Source: Myxococcales bacterium (lineage in GTDB: Bacteria; Myxococcota_A; Polyangia; Polyangiales; Polyangiaceae). From it: a DNA stretch of 64,000 bases. The stretch lies in NCBI GenBank assembly GCA_016706225.1, contig JADJKB010000006.1, positions 108,377 to 172,376 on the forward strand. Reading direction: 5' to 3'. Under the pieces are notes generated by a model that saw only the letters and a list, made by a program, of their open reading frames with translations, did not search any database and had not been told where the DNA came from. Positions 1 through 8,099 of the stretch are shown piece after piece (within the stretch, counting starts at the first letter, position 1; each line of letters opens with the position of its first letter). The translations under genes and the position numbers were made by a program.

Positions 1-172
1 GGGGCGGCGCCGAGGGCCAGGCGTTCGGAAACTCTTCGTGCACGGTGATCGCGGGGACGTTGGCGGGTCCGGGCGCAGCTTGTTTCACTGCCAGGACCAC
101 GGACAGCCCGATCAGCCCCACCGCGGCGAGCAGCCCGAACCCGACCAGAGCACCAGAACCACGACCTGCCAT
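1..172 (-). CDS. Partial membrane-anchored protein (N-terminus only)
   Basis: Only the first 57 codons are present; the gene leaves the window at its left edge. The ATG is the complement of 170-172. Residues about 6-28 form one continuous hydrophobic helix after a short start (MAGRGS), so it is a signal anchor or uncleaved signal peptide, followed by a Pro/Ala-rich stretch expected outside the cytoplasm. No domain can be recognised from so short a piece. It is transcribed divergently from the nuclease gene at 689. Its identity is unknown. Confidence 0.6.
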   Translation of the reverse strand, partial: MAGRGSGALVGFGLLAAVGLIGLSVVLAVKQAAPGPANVPAITVHEEFPNAWPSAPP

Positions 173-688
173 GAAGCCTCGTGAGCGCACCTTCCGTCGT
201 CACCCATGCCTCGAGCTTGGCCTTGGCCGCCGGCCGAAGCTCGCGAGAGTTCGCACACCTCGCGCCTGCTCGCAACTCACGCTGGCGCGAGACAAGAGTG
301 ACCGCGCGGCGGACGCTGGCGCTGGCGAAAGTGACCGCGCGGCGGACGCTGGCGCTGGCGAAAGTGACCGCGCGGCGGACGCTGGCGCTGGCGAAAGTGA
401 CCGCGCGGCGCCGGCTCGGGAGAACGCGCGGGCCGGACGCGGCCCTCGCGCAGATCTCTCCGCACGTCGCGCAAAAAAAATCTTCTCACCGATCACGATT
501 GTGCTTGACCGATTTTCGCAGCGCCTTCGCGCGCGATCGACGAGGTCGGCTGCAACCGCGTGCTGCCGCCCGGCACTCGACACCAGACGCGCTGCCGCAA
601 CGAAAACACTTCGAGCGCCGTCCGACGCTCCGATCGCCGCGCTGGGTGTCAGCGGCGAAGCCAGAAATCTCCGTGGTACGAGAGCTTC
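173..688. other. Intergenic region between divergent genes
   Basis: About 515 bases between two divergent genes. It holds the 33-bp tandem repeat at 298-410 and an A-rich run at 473-480. It must contain the promoters of both flanking genes, but no -35/-10 pair is convincing by eye. Open frames through it on both strands are low-complexity and look like shadows of the GC-rich repeat. Confidence 0.5.
298..410. repeat. 33-bp tandem repeat, 3 full copies plus a partial one
   Basis: Three identical 33-bp units start at 298, 331 and 364, and a fourth breaks off after 14 bases at 397-410. Each unit begins gtgaccgcgcggcggacg. The period is a multiple of three, so every frame stays open through it, which explains several spurious reading frames here. 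The copies are identical, so the expansion is recent. Confidence 0.9.
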
Positions 689-2299
689 ATGAGTCACGCT
701 GCTCTTCATCAGCTGAGCGACGACGCGCTCGTCGAGGCCACCCGCTCCCTCGTCGTCGCCGGTCGCCGGGTCACCGCCAAGCTCATCCTCTACCTCGCCG
801 AGGTCGAGGAACGCCGCCTTCACCTGCGTGCCGCGTCCCCCTCTCTCTTCGACTTCTGCACGCGCCGCCTCGGCATGAGCGAGGGCGAGGCCTATCGACG
901 CATCGTTGCCGCGCGGCTCGCGCGAAAGTTTCCGGTCATTCCCGCGCTGGTGGCCTCGGGCAAGGTGCACCTCTCGGCCCTCGCGCTGCTCAAGTCCCAC
1001 CTGACACCGGACAATCACGCCGAGTTGCTCGACCTGATTTGCGGCAAGACCAAGCGCGAAGTGGAGACCCTCGTCGCCCACCTCGCACCCAGACCCGATG
1101 TGCCCTCCCGAATGCGCAAGTTGCCGCCGCGGCGCCCGCCGTCGCGCTCGACACTGCTCGCCGCGGTACAGCCAGCGCAGCTGATCACCTCGGGCTCGTC
1201 GCCGCCACGATCGTCGCCGCCGCCCTCGTCCCTACTGACCTCGCCCCCGGAGCGCTCGGCGTCGCCCGTGCAACCCACCGCGCAGCCGCTTGCGCCGCCG
1301 CCCACCGACGCGACCGCCAGCCCCAGCGCAGCCTTCTTCCCCCATGACACGAGCTCGCGCGGCGCCGCGCAAATTCAAGTCCTCGCCCCGGAGCGCCACG
1401 CGGTGCACTTCACTGCCAGCACGGAACTGCGCGGCAAACTGGAGCGAGCGCTCGATCTCACGAGTCACGTGAACCCGGGCCGCGACCTCGCGCTCGTGGT
1501 CGAGCGCGCCGTCGATCTCCTGCTGCACGATCTCGAGAAGAAGAAGCTCGGCAAGACCGCGCGCCCCGCCCGCCCCCGACGCTCGGACGGCGAGCGCGTC
1601 AGCAATCCGACGCGGCGCGAGGTCATCGCTCGCGATGGCGAGCGCTGCACTTACACCAGCTCGAACGGCGAGCGCTGCACGGCGCGCGCGTTTCTCGAGC
1701 TCGACCACAAGCAGCCGCGCGCTGGGCGGGAGCGCCAATCCCGACAACCTGCGCGTGCTCTGCCGCGCGCACAATCTCCTCGCCGCCGAGGCCGTCTTCG
1801 GGCGCGACCTCATCAGCAAGCCAATCCACCTCCGCGAATTGCGCGCGCCATACGACACCAAACCGATCCCTCCGCGCGAGCTCCGCGAATTGCGCGCGCC
1901 ATACGACACCAAACCGATCCCTCCGCGCGAGCTCCGCGAATTGCGCGCGCCATACGACACCAAACCGATCCCCCCGCGCGAGCTCCGCGAATTGCGCGCG
2001 CCATACGACACCAAACCGATCCCTCCGCGCGAGCTCCGCGAATTGCGCGCGCCATACGACACCAAACCGATCCCCCCGCGCGAGGCGCGCGCCGACCCGC
2101 GACGGGGAGGGCCGCCCACAAGAATCCACCACGAAATGGAGACCCACTCGCGCTGGGAGAGGCGTCCTGCCATCACGCCAGCGCGAACCCACTCGTGCTG
2201 GGAGAGGCGTCCTGCCATCACGCCAGCGAACCCACTCGCGCTGGGAGAGGCGTCCTCCCATCACGCCAGCGCGAAGCCCACTTGCAACAGTTGGGCTGA
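689..2299 (+). CDS. DUF222/HNH-type endonuclease, frameshifted within the HNH motif
   Basis: From the ATG at 689, an N-terminal helical region (about residues 1-140) resembles the DUF222-like part of bacterial HNH proteins. A Pro/Ser-rich linker and a second helical segment follow. The HNH core then starts with RDGERCTY, a second Cys (GERCTAR) and FLELDH. Immediately after this (near 1720-1730) the frame breaks. The rest of the motif (NPDNLRVLCRAHN and the GRDLI tail) is encoded from about 1725 to 1830 in another frame. As it stands the reading frame continues out of phase through minisatellites and stops at 2299, so the product would lack the second half of its active site. It is either a pseudogene or carries a one-base sequence error at 1720-1730. 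The conventional end would be just before the repeats at 1830. Confidence 0.65.
   Translation: MSHAALHQLSDDALVEATRSLVVAGRRVTAKLILYLAEVEERRLHLRAASPSLFDFCTRRLGMSEGEAYRRIVAARLARKFPVIPALVASGKVHLSALALLKSHLTPDNHAELLDLICGKTKREVETLVAHLAPRPDVPSRMRKLPPRRPPSRSTLLAAVQPAQLITSGSSPPRSSPPPSSLLTSPPERSASPVQPTAQPLAPPPTDATASPSAAFFPHDTSSRGAAQIQVLAPERHAVHFTASTELRGKLERALDLTSHVNPGRDLALVVERAVDLLLHDLEKKKLGKTARPARPRRSDGERVSNPTRREVIARDGERCTYTSSNGERCTARAFLELDHKQPRAGRERQSRQPARALPRAQSPRRRGRLRARPHQQANPPPRIARAIRHQTDPSARAPRIARAIRHQTDPSARAPRIARAIRHQTDPPARAPRIARAIRHQTDPSARAPRIARAIRHQTDPPARGARRPATGRAAHKNPPRNGDPLALGEASCHHASANPLVLGEASCHHASEPTRAGRGVLPSRQREAHLQQLG
1830..2084. repeat. 51-bp tandem repeat, five copies
   Basis: Units start at 1830, 1881, 1932, 1983 and 2034, each beginning ctccgcgaattgcgcgcg. 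Copies differ only by a c/t alternation near the unit end (ccctccg versus cccccg), which itself alternates along the array. In the frame that restores the HNH motif it encodes a 17-residue repeat containing LRAPYDTKPIPP. It lies directly after the natural end of the HNH domain. Confidence 0.92.
2143..2281. repeat. 45-bp tandem repeat, three copies
   Basis: Units begin cccactcgcgctgggagagg and start at 2143, 2188 and 2231. The second unit has lost a gc dinucleotide, so its length is 43 instead of 45. It shares no obvious sequence with the 51-bp array upstream, so it is a separate expansion in the same nuclease-gene tail. Confidence 0.85.
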
Positions 2300-2300
2300 C

Positions 2301-2470
2301 GCCTTTCCCAGCGCAGGTCGGTTCCGCATTCGACCCTCGCGCTGGCCGAGCGCCTTTCCCAGCGCAGGTCGGCTCCGCATTCGACCCTCGCGCTGGCCGA
2401 GCGCCTTTCCCAGCGCAGGTCGGCTCCGCATTCGACCCTCGCGCTGGCCGAGCGCCTTTCCCGGCGCCCC
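2301..2470. repeat. Second 51-bp tandem repeat, three copies plus a partial one
   Basis: Units beginning gcctttcccagcgcaggtcg start at 2301, 2352 and 2403, with a partial copy at 2454. The period is again 51, but the sequence is unrelated to the 1830-2084 array. No gene is supported between 2300 and 2529 apart from read-through of the damaged nuclease frame. Confidence 0.88.
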
Positions 2471-2529
2471 AGCGCAAGTCGGCGCGAGCCCACGCGGCCG
2501 CTCGTCTCAGCCCGAGCACACCGGTCTTG

Positions 2530-4035
2530 CTAACGAGCGCGGGCGCTGGCCTTGCAGCTCAGAAGGGTGGTGCCCGCTTCGCGCAGCACCACTCCGCACT
2601 CCGGCAGGTCGAGCTCCATGTCCGCTCGCAGCCAGACGTAGAGGCGCCCCTCGCGCTCGATCAACCCGGGCAAATTCTCGGCGCGCGCGCCGTATAGGTT
2701 GCGGGCGCCGCGCACGCACAGCGTTGCCGGACAGTCGAGCCCGGCGTCACGCCCCGGAAATACCCGAGCCAAACGGTAGCTCGCCTCCGCGAGTGACCAC
2801 TCGGGAAACACGGCGACCGCCGCGCTCGGATCCGCTCGCAGCCAGCCGACGGTGATCGGTGTGCGCCGCCCGGTCGATAGCTCCGGGCCCGTGGCTGAAC
2901 CCGAGAAGTATGCAGGCAAGAGCCCGGCGTGCGCGCACGCAACCGCGGCCACGAGTGTCAGTCCGATACGACCGAAGGCGCTTGCGCCGAGCACACCCAC
3001 AGCCACGAACAGCGGCACGACTGGCAGCAAGTACCGCGCACGCACTGCCGTGAAGAGCGAAAATGCGAGCAGCGTGAGCACGCCGAGCGCAATGGCGGCG
3101 ATCGCGCGAACCTCGCTGCCACCCAACGCTCGCCGCCGCGCCGCGCCGATCACCAGCGCAATCACGAGCAGCCCGTTGAACGGCGCCGCCGGACCCGAAA
3201 AGAGCGCCAGCCCATCCACGAGTGCCCGTAGAGAGCCGGTCGGCGCGTGAGGGCCGCCGCCGACTCCGAGCCACAACGTCGGCAGCGCAAACGGGAACGT
3301 GAATGCAACGGCAGTCACCGCGGCGCCAAACGCACCGACGATCCCCACCAGGAGCCCGCGCCTCTCGCGCGCAGACCAGAGCGCGACCGCCACCGAACCA
3401 ACCAGCGGCCCCAGCGTCAGGTACTCGGTGAACAGCGTGGCCGCGGCCACCAGCGAGTAACCGAAGAACCAACGCTCTCGCCCGGTGTCCAGCGCCTTCG
3501 ACAGACACACGTGGGCCGCGAGCACGCCGAGCGCGGCCAGGGAATAGCCGCGCGCGAGCTGCGAGGTGTGCAGCGCCGCCGGCATGCTGGCGAGCCACAG
3601 CGCAGCGATCGTGGCGGGACCGCGCCCCGCCGCCGCCCGAACCAGCGCAAACACCAGCGGCACGCACGCAACCCCCGCCAACACGGACACGCCGCGGGCG
3701 TTCCCGAGCTCGTGCGCCCCGCCAACCCAGGTCATGAGCAGCGCCGACAGCGGCGGATGCAGCCGCGCATCGGTCTCGCGCGCCCAGCCGGCGATGCTCA
3801 CGAGACCGAGCCCCACGGGTTCGTCGTTATCGACGGGGCGCGACTCCAGAAACATCAGGCGCAACACCAGCGCAACAGTCGTGGCCACGAGCAGGCACAC
3901 GACGTCGCCCATGCGCCAGGCCGGGCGTCGTTTCAGCGTGGACCCCGGGAGTGAGCGGCGGATGCGGCTCCGAGCCAGCGAGAGCAGGGCAAAGAGCAGG
4001 AGCCCTGCGAGCGCCGCCACGCCCGGAGACGGCAC
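2530..4035 (-). CDS. GT39-like membrane glycosyltransferase (GT-C fold)
   Basis: A polytopic inner-membrane protein of 501 residues with about 10 hydrophobic segments and a soluble C-terminal tail of about 110 residues. The first periplasmic loop has an acidic DNDEP motif (about residue 72) followed by LHPPLS. This matches the catalytic Asp-Glu loop and HPP pattern of GT-C enzymes that move sugars from lipid-linked donors (PMT/ArnT-like). It starts with GTG at 4035, three bases after the stop of the chemoreceptor gene, so the two are almost certainly co-transcribed. The substrate cannot be told; protein mannosylation or lipid glycosylation are both possible. Confidence 0.75.
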   Translation of the reverse strand: MPSPGVAALAGLLLFALLSLARSRIRRSLPGSTLKRRPAWRMGDVVCLLVATTVALVLRLMFLESRPVDNDEPVGLGLVSIAGWARETDARLHPPLSALLMTWVGGAHELGNARGVSVLAGVACVPLVFALVRAAAGRGPATIAALWLASMPAALHTSQLARGYSLAALGVLAAHVCLSKALDTGRERWFFGYSLVAAATLFTEYLTLGPLVGSVAVALWSARERRGLLVGIVGAFGAAVTAVAFTFPFALPTLWLGVGGGPHAPTGSLRALVDGLALFSGPAAPFNGLLVIALVIGAARRRALGGSEVRAIAAIALGVLTLLAFSLFTAVRARYLLPVVPLFVAVGVLGASAFGRIGLTLVAAVACAHAGLLPAYFSGSATGPELSTGRRTPITVGWLRADPSAAVAVFPEWSLAEASYRLARVFPGRDAGLDCPATLCVRGARNLYGARAENLPGLIEREGRLYVWLRADMELDLPECGVVLREAGTTLLSCKASARAR

Positions 4036-4038
4036 GAC

Positions 4039-5649
4039 TCAGCTGAGCGCTTTCTTCAGCTTCTCGGTGTGGGTGATCAGCTCGCGCAACGCCCCGTCCT
4101 GGCGCCGCGCCGTGTCCTCGAGCCGCGCGGCCGAGGCCAACGCGTGCTCGGTGCCACGGGTCTGCGAGCGGTGCGACGAATTGATCTGGTTGACCATGTG
4201 GCTGATGCTCTCGATGGCCTGGGTGATTTGACGCCCGCCGCGCGACTGCTCCTGGCTGGAGCGCTCGACCTGCTGGGCGATGGACCGCATCTTGTCGCTG
4301 CTCTTGATCACGAGCTCGCTGCCGCGGGCCTGCTGCGCCGTCGCCGCCGCGATCTGCTGCACCGTCTCGGCGATGCGCCCGATGGCGTCGGTGACCTGTT
4401 TGCTGCCCTTGGCCTGTTCAACCGTGGCCCGGGCAATGGCCCGCACCATGTTGGTGCTCTTCTGGGAGCTCTCCAGGATCTTCTTGAGCGCGCGCTCGGC
4501 CTCGTTCGAGACCTCGACGCCGCGGTCGACGTTCTGTGCACCGCGCTCGACGGCCTGAATTGCGTTGCGGCTCTCGGACTGGATGGTCTTGATCAGATCG
4601 GCGATCTCTTTGGTGCTTGCCCCGGCCCGCTCCGCCAGGTCCTTGATCTCGTCGGCGACGACCGCAAACCCCTTGCCGTGTTCGCCCGCTTGCGCCGCGA
4701 TGATCGCGGCGTTCAGCGCCAAGAGGTTGGTCTGCTCCGCCACGTCGTCGATGACGTTGAGGATCTGCCCGATGGCGTCGATGCGCGACCCGAGGTTGGA
4801 GATGACCGCCACGGCCTCCTGGCTGCTCTCCTTGATGCGATAGATCTCACCAATGGTCTTGAGGATGCTCTCGGCGCCCCGCTCGGCGTCCAGCGCGACC
4901 TCCTCGCTGAGCCGGGCCGTCTCGTTGGCGTTCGACTGAACCTGATCGATGGACACGTCCATCTCGTTCATGCTCGAGCTGGTCTCTTCCGCGGTCAGCG
5001 AGAGCGCGTCGACGTTCTTGGCCACCTCTTTGATGGAGAATGCCATCTCTTCGATGCTGCTGACGCTCTCGCGCACGCTGGACGCCAGCTCGACGATGTT
5101 GGACGCGACCTCCTCGTTGGTCGCCGTCATCTCCAAGATGCTGGAGCTGGACTCCTCGGCGCTGGCAGCGAGCACCTCGACGTGCTGGGCGATCTCCAGC
5201 ATCGACGACGCAGACTCCTTGATGGTTCGCGCGGTGTCCTCGCTGGTGTCGAGCTGTCCCGCAACGCCCTCGGTGAGCTTGCGCAACGCGTCCGACACGG
5301 CCCGCGACGCTTCGTCGACCGCGACCGCGCGCTCTTCGTCCCGGGCGCTCAGCTCGTTGAGCGTCTCGTGAAGCTCGTCGAGCTCCGCGTACAGGCCGCG
5401 CAGTGCGGGATCCGCGTCGGCGGGCGCCTCCGGCTTGCGACCATCGCGGAGCCGGCGCACCGCCGACACGACTCCTTCGACCACGCCACCGGAGCTAGCT
5501 CCGGAGGTCGCCAGCCACGCTCCGACCGTCCCAACGAGGCCGACCGCGATGGCGTAGGCTGCGATGTCTTGTCGCAGGAAGGCGACGATGAGACCGGCGA
5601 CGAGGGGAAGCCCCACACCCAAGAGTTGACGCTGGGACAGTCCGTTCAT
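4039..5649 (-). CDS. Methyl-accepting chemotaxis protein without an extracytoplasmic sensor domain
   Basis: 536 residues. Two hydrophobic helices near the N-terminus (about 9-25 and 30-50) are separated by only a few residues, so there is no periplasmic ligand-binding domain. The rest is a long coiled coil rich in Ala/Glu/Ser heptads, containing the highly conserved signalling tip (NLLALNAAI, then FAVVADEIKDLAERAG) that binds CheA and CheW. The ATG is at 5649. It is the first gene of an operon with the glycosyltransferase. It probably senses something in the membrane or cytoplasm, or joins a mixed receptor array. Confidence 0.92.
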   Translation of the reverse strand: MNGLSQRQLLGVGLPLVAGLIVAFLRQDIAAYAIAVGLVGTVGAWLATSGASSGGVVEGVVSAVRRLRDGRKPEAPADADPALRGLYAELDELHETLNELSARDEERAVAVDEASRAVSDALRKLTEGVAGQLDTSEDTARTIKESASSMLEIAQHVEVLAASAEESSSSILEMTATNEEVASNIVELASSVRESVSSIEEMAFSIKEVAKNVDALSLTAEETSSSMNEMDVSIDQVQSNANETARLSEEVALDAERGAESILKTIGEIYRIKESSQEAVAVISNLGSRIDAIGQILNVIDDVAEQTNLLALNAAIIAAQAGEHGKGFAVVADEIKDLAERAGASTKEIADLIKTIQSESRNAIQAVERGAQNVDRGVEVSNEAERALKKILESSQKSTNMVRAIARATVEQAKGSKQVTDAIGRIAETVQQIAAATAQQARGSELVIKSSDKMRSIAQQVERSSQEQSRGGRQITQAIESISHMVNQINSSHRSQTRGTEHALASAARLEDTARRQDGALRELITHTEKLKKALS

Positions 5650-5725
5650 GCTCGCTCGCGGGTTGCGGCGAGGTTATTGGGCATCGGGCGGGGCGCCAAG
5701 AGAAAGGCGCTCCGGCTGAAGGAAG

Positions 5726-6229
5726 TTACATCTCTCGGCGTCCGGGAGCGCTCCGGGTCGGGGTCGCCGCCTCGGTCGGCTCGACTTGTTTTTTGCCCTT
5801 ATCGACCCAGGTGTCCTTGAAGCGGAGCTTCCACTTCTTGGTCGGCGCGGTGGAGACACGACTGCGATCGGCGGCGGCTGGAGCGCGACTCAGGCCTCCA
5901 CTGGGTGCGGGGCCGCGGGCCACGGGCGACGGTGTGCGGGGGTCCGACGGGTTCGCTGCCGGCGGCGGCATGCGCGGATCGGACGGGCGCGAGGCCGGAG
6001 CTGACGGGGTGGCAGCCGCCGGCTGATGCGGGTTCGTTTGAGGCGAGGACGCGGGCTGCGCCGGTGACTGATACGCGGGCGCTCCGGCCGGTGCCGGCGT
6101 GGTGTACACGGCGGTCGGCGGCAGGCTGGCTACGACAGGACCTGACGGAGCGGCGGGGCCGGTGGTCATGGAAATGGAGCAGCCGCTCGAGAGCAGCAGG
6201 ATCGCCAGGAAAGGGATCGGGTTCGACAT
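5726..6229 (-). CDS. Pro/Ala-rich lipoprotein
   Basis: 167 residues. The N-terminus MSNPIPFLAILLLSSGCS has a hydrophobic core and a lipobox (LSSGC), so Cys17 should be lipidated after export. The mature part is low-complexity (Pro, Ala, Ser, Thr), probably extended and cell-wall spanning, and ends with a basic segment. No enzymatic domain is seen. It lies between the chemoreceptor and the histidine kinase on the same strand, with gaps of about 75 and 40 bases, so shared transcription is possible. Confidence 0.7.
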   Translation of the reverse strand: MSNPIPFLAILLLSSGCSISMTTGPAAPSGPVVASLPPTAVYTTPAPAGAPAYQSPAQPASSPQTNPHQPAAATPSAPASRPSDPRMPPPAANPSDPRTPSPVARGPAPSGGLSRAPAAADRSRVSTAPTKKWKLRFKDTWVDKGKKQVEPTEAATPTRSAPGRREM

Positions 6230-6269
6230 CTAGCTTGTTACACGTCGAAAACGCCCAAACCCTTCCCTG

Positions 6270-7928
6270 TCAGGCCGAGCTGGGGACTGGCGCTTCGGCC
6301 AGCAAGGTGGGCCCGGCAACGGCCAAAACCACGGTGAATACCGCTCCTCCCCCGGCTGCATCGGCATGGAATATTTCGCCACCGTGTTCGAGCACGATGC
6401 GGTGCACGATGGCGAGACCGAGCCCGGTGCCCTCCGGTTTGGTGGTCACATAGGGCTCGAACAGGCGCTCCCGGAGCTCGGCCGGCACACCGGGGCCGTT
6501 GTCCCTCACTGCCAAGACCACCCGGTCCGGTCCGGCGGGACCGAGCTCGACGACAACACGCGGTTCGTCCCGGCCCTTCGCAGCGTCGATGGCGTTCTGG
6601 ATCAGATTGGTCAGCACCTGCACCATCTGATCCGCATCCGCGTTGATGATCGGCACCGGCGAGAGGGAGAGCTCGATGGCGGCACCGCTGCTGGCGTGCA
6701 AGTTGACGACCTTGCGCACGACCTCGGAAAGCTCGATGGGTGAGGGGTTCGGCGGGGGGAGTCGGGCGAAGCGCGTGAACTCCGACACGATGTTGCTGAT
6801 GCGAGCGACCTCTTCGAGCACTGTCCGAGTCGCCTCGTCGAAGTACTCGTCGAACTCGGGGTCGTCGCGCGCGCGCAGTCGGCGCAGGGTCTCGACCGCG
6901 GCGCGGATCGGCGCGAGCGGATTCTTGATCTCGTGGGCGACACGACGAGCGATCTCGCGGCGCGCAGCGATGCGTTCGGTCGCGGCCAGGCGCTTGCGAA
7001 GCTGAGTCAAGTCGGCGATGGCTTTGTTGAAGGCGTTGGCCAGCTCCACCAGCTCCTTGCCGCCCTCACCCTTCACGGGCTTGGGCTCCCCACTCACGAC
7101 CTCGCGCGCCTGGGCAGCCATCTTCACGATCGGTCGAGCGAGCCCCCGCGAGAGCAGCAACGCCACGAGCAGGGCGGCGCCGAACGTGCTGCCGCCGATG
7201 ACGATCAGCGTCGAATCGAGCGCCTGCAGCGCGCGCGCGAGCGGCACGCGGGATTGGCTCGCGAACAGCTGCATGCCGCCCAGATCGGGGATGCTCACTG
7301 CCGTCACCATGTCCGCCCCCGAGCTGGGTCTCGAGAGCGACAAGCGCACGCCGTGGGCCTCTGCGGTCGCCTGCAGCATCGGGTCGAGGTGGCGCGCGGC
7401 GTAGAGGCCAACCCAGAGTTTCTTGTTGTCGTGATCGCGAACGATGCAGCCCGCCTCGACCGCGAGCGGAGGTTCGGTGGTGCGCAGGCGCGCCGAACGC
7501 GTCCCGCTCTGCATGCGCTCGGCCAGACGTTTGTCGCGTTTGCCGACCAGACCATCGGCGTGACCGGCGCCCAGCACCTCGCCTTCACTCGTGACGAGCA
7601 CCAGCTCGTCGAGCCGAAGCGCCTTCATCAGCTCCGGTACACGCAGGCTCAAGGACAGGCGACGCGAGTCGAGATCCCGCGCCTTGAGACCGACCAGCGC
7701 GCTGTCGACCATCGGGTCGTGTTTGCACAGCGGTTCGACCAACTCCGGCAGATCACGCACCGCCGCTCCGAGTTGTTTCTCCAAGCGCTGGAACGCAAGC
7801 GCCCCCTGCTCTCGAAATCGCTCCTCTTCGGTGCGGCGCCACGCCTCGCGCACACCAAAGCCCAAGCTCACCGTGGTGACCACGGTGAGCAGAAGCGTCG
7901 CCACGAGCAGGCGTTGCGCGAGCGTCAC
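6270..7928 (-). CDS. HAMP-containing sensor histidine kinase
   Basis: 552 residues from a GTG at 7928, with AGGA about 12 bases upstream; the open frame goes further up but that part is non-coding. One transmembrane helix at the N-terminus (about 8-28), an extracytoplasmic sensor region to about 245, a second helix (about 250-270) and HAMP follow. Then comes the HisKA box (RRVAHEIKNPLAPI, phosphoacceptor His) and an ATPase domain with NLIQNAIDAA (N box), DNGPGV (G1) and GTGLGLAI (G2). No response regulator gene is adjacent, so it is an orphan kinase. It is divergent from the lipoprotein at 8100, which may be part of its regulon. Confidence 0.93.
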   Translation of the reverse strand: MTLAQRLLVATLLLTVVTTVSLGFGVREAWRRTEEERFREQGALAFQRLEKQLGAAVRDLPELVEPLCKHDPMVDSALVGLKARDLDSRRLSLSLRVPELMKALRLDELVLVTSEGEVLGAGHADGLVGKRDKRLAERMQSGTRSARLRTTEPPLAVEAGCIVRDHDNKKLWVGLYAARHLDPMLQATAEAHGVRLSLSRPSSGADMVTAVSIPDLGGMQLFASQSRVPLARALQALDSTLIVIGGSTFGAALLVALLLSRGLARPIVKMAAQAREVVSGEPKPVKGEGGKELVELANAFNKAIADLTQLRKRLAATERIAARREIARRVAHEIKNPLAPIRAAVETLRRLRARDDPEFDEYFDEATRTVLEEVARISNIVSEFTRFARLPPPNPSPIELSEVVRKVVNLHASSGAAIELSLSPVPIINADADQMVQVLTNLIQNAIDAAKGRDEPRVVVELGPAGPDRVVLAVRDNGPGVPAELRERLFEPYVTTKPEGTGLGLAIVHRIVLEHGGEIFHADAAGGGAVFTVVLAVAGPTLLAEAPVPSSA

Positions 7929-8099
7929 GCTGGGGATCCTAGCTGATTGTGCGATAACGCCGGAAACTCCCCGGCGCTTCCGGCAGGGTCGCGATTCCCG
8001 AGCGCGGCCCGTTCGACGGCACACCCTCGCCAGCGCCGAGGGAATTTCCCGCGGGGGCGGGCTTGCGTGGGACCGAGGGTGCTCGTAGTTTCCGGTCGC

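Noticed and set aside
1830..2470. Regularly spaced repeats resembling a CRISPR array
   Set aside because: Units are contiguous, with no unique spacers, and no cas genes lie nearby. They are minisatellites.
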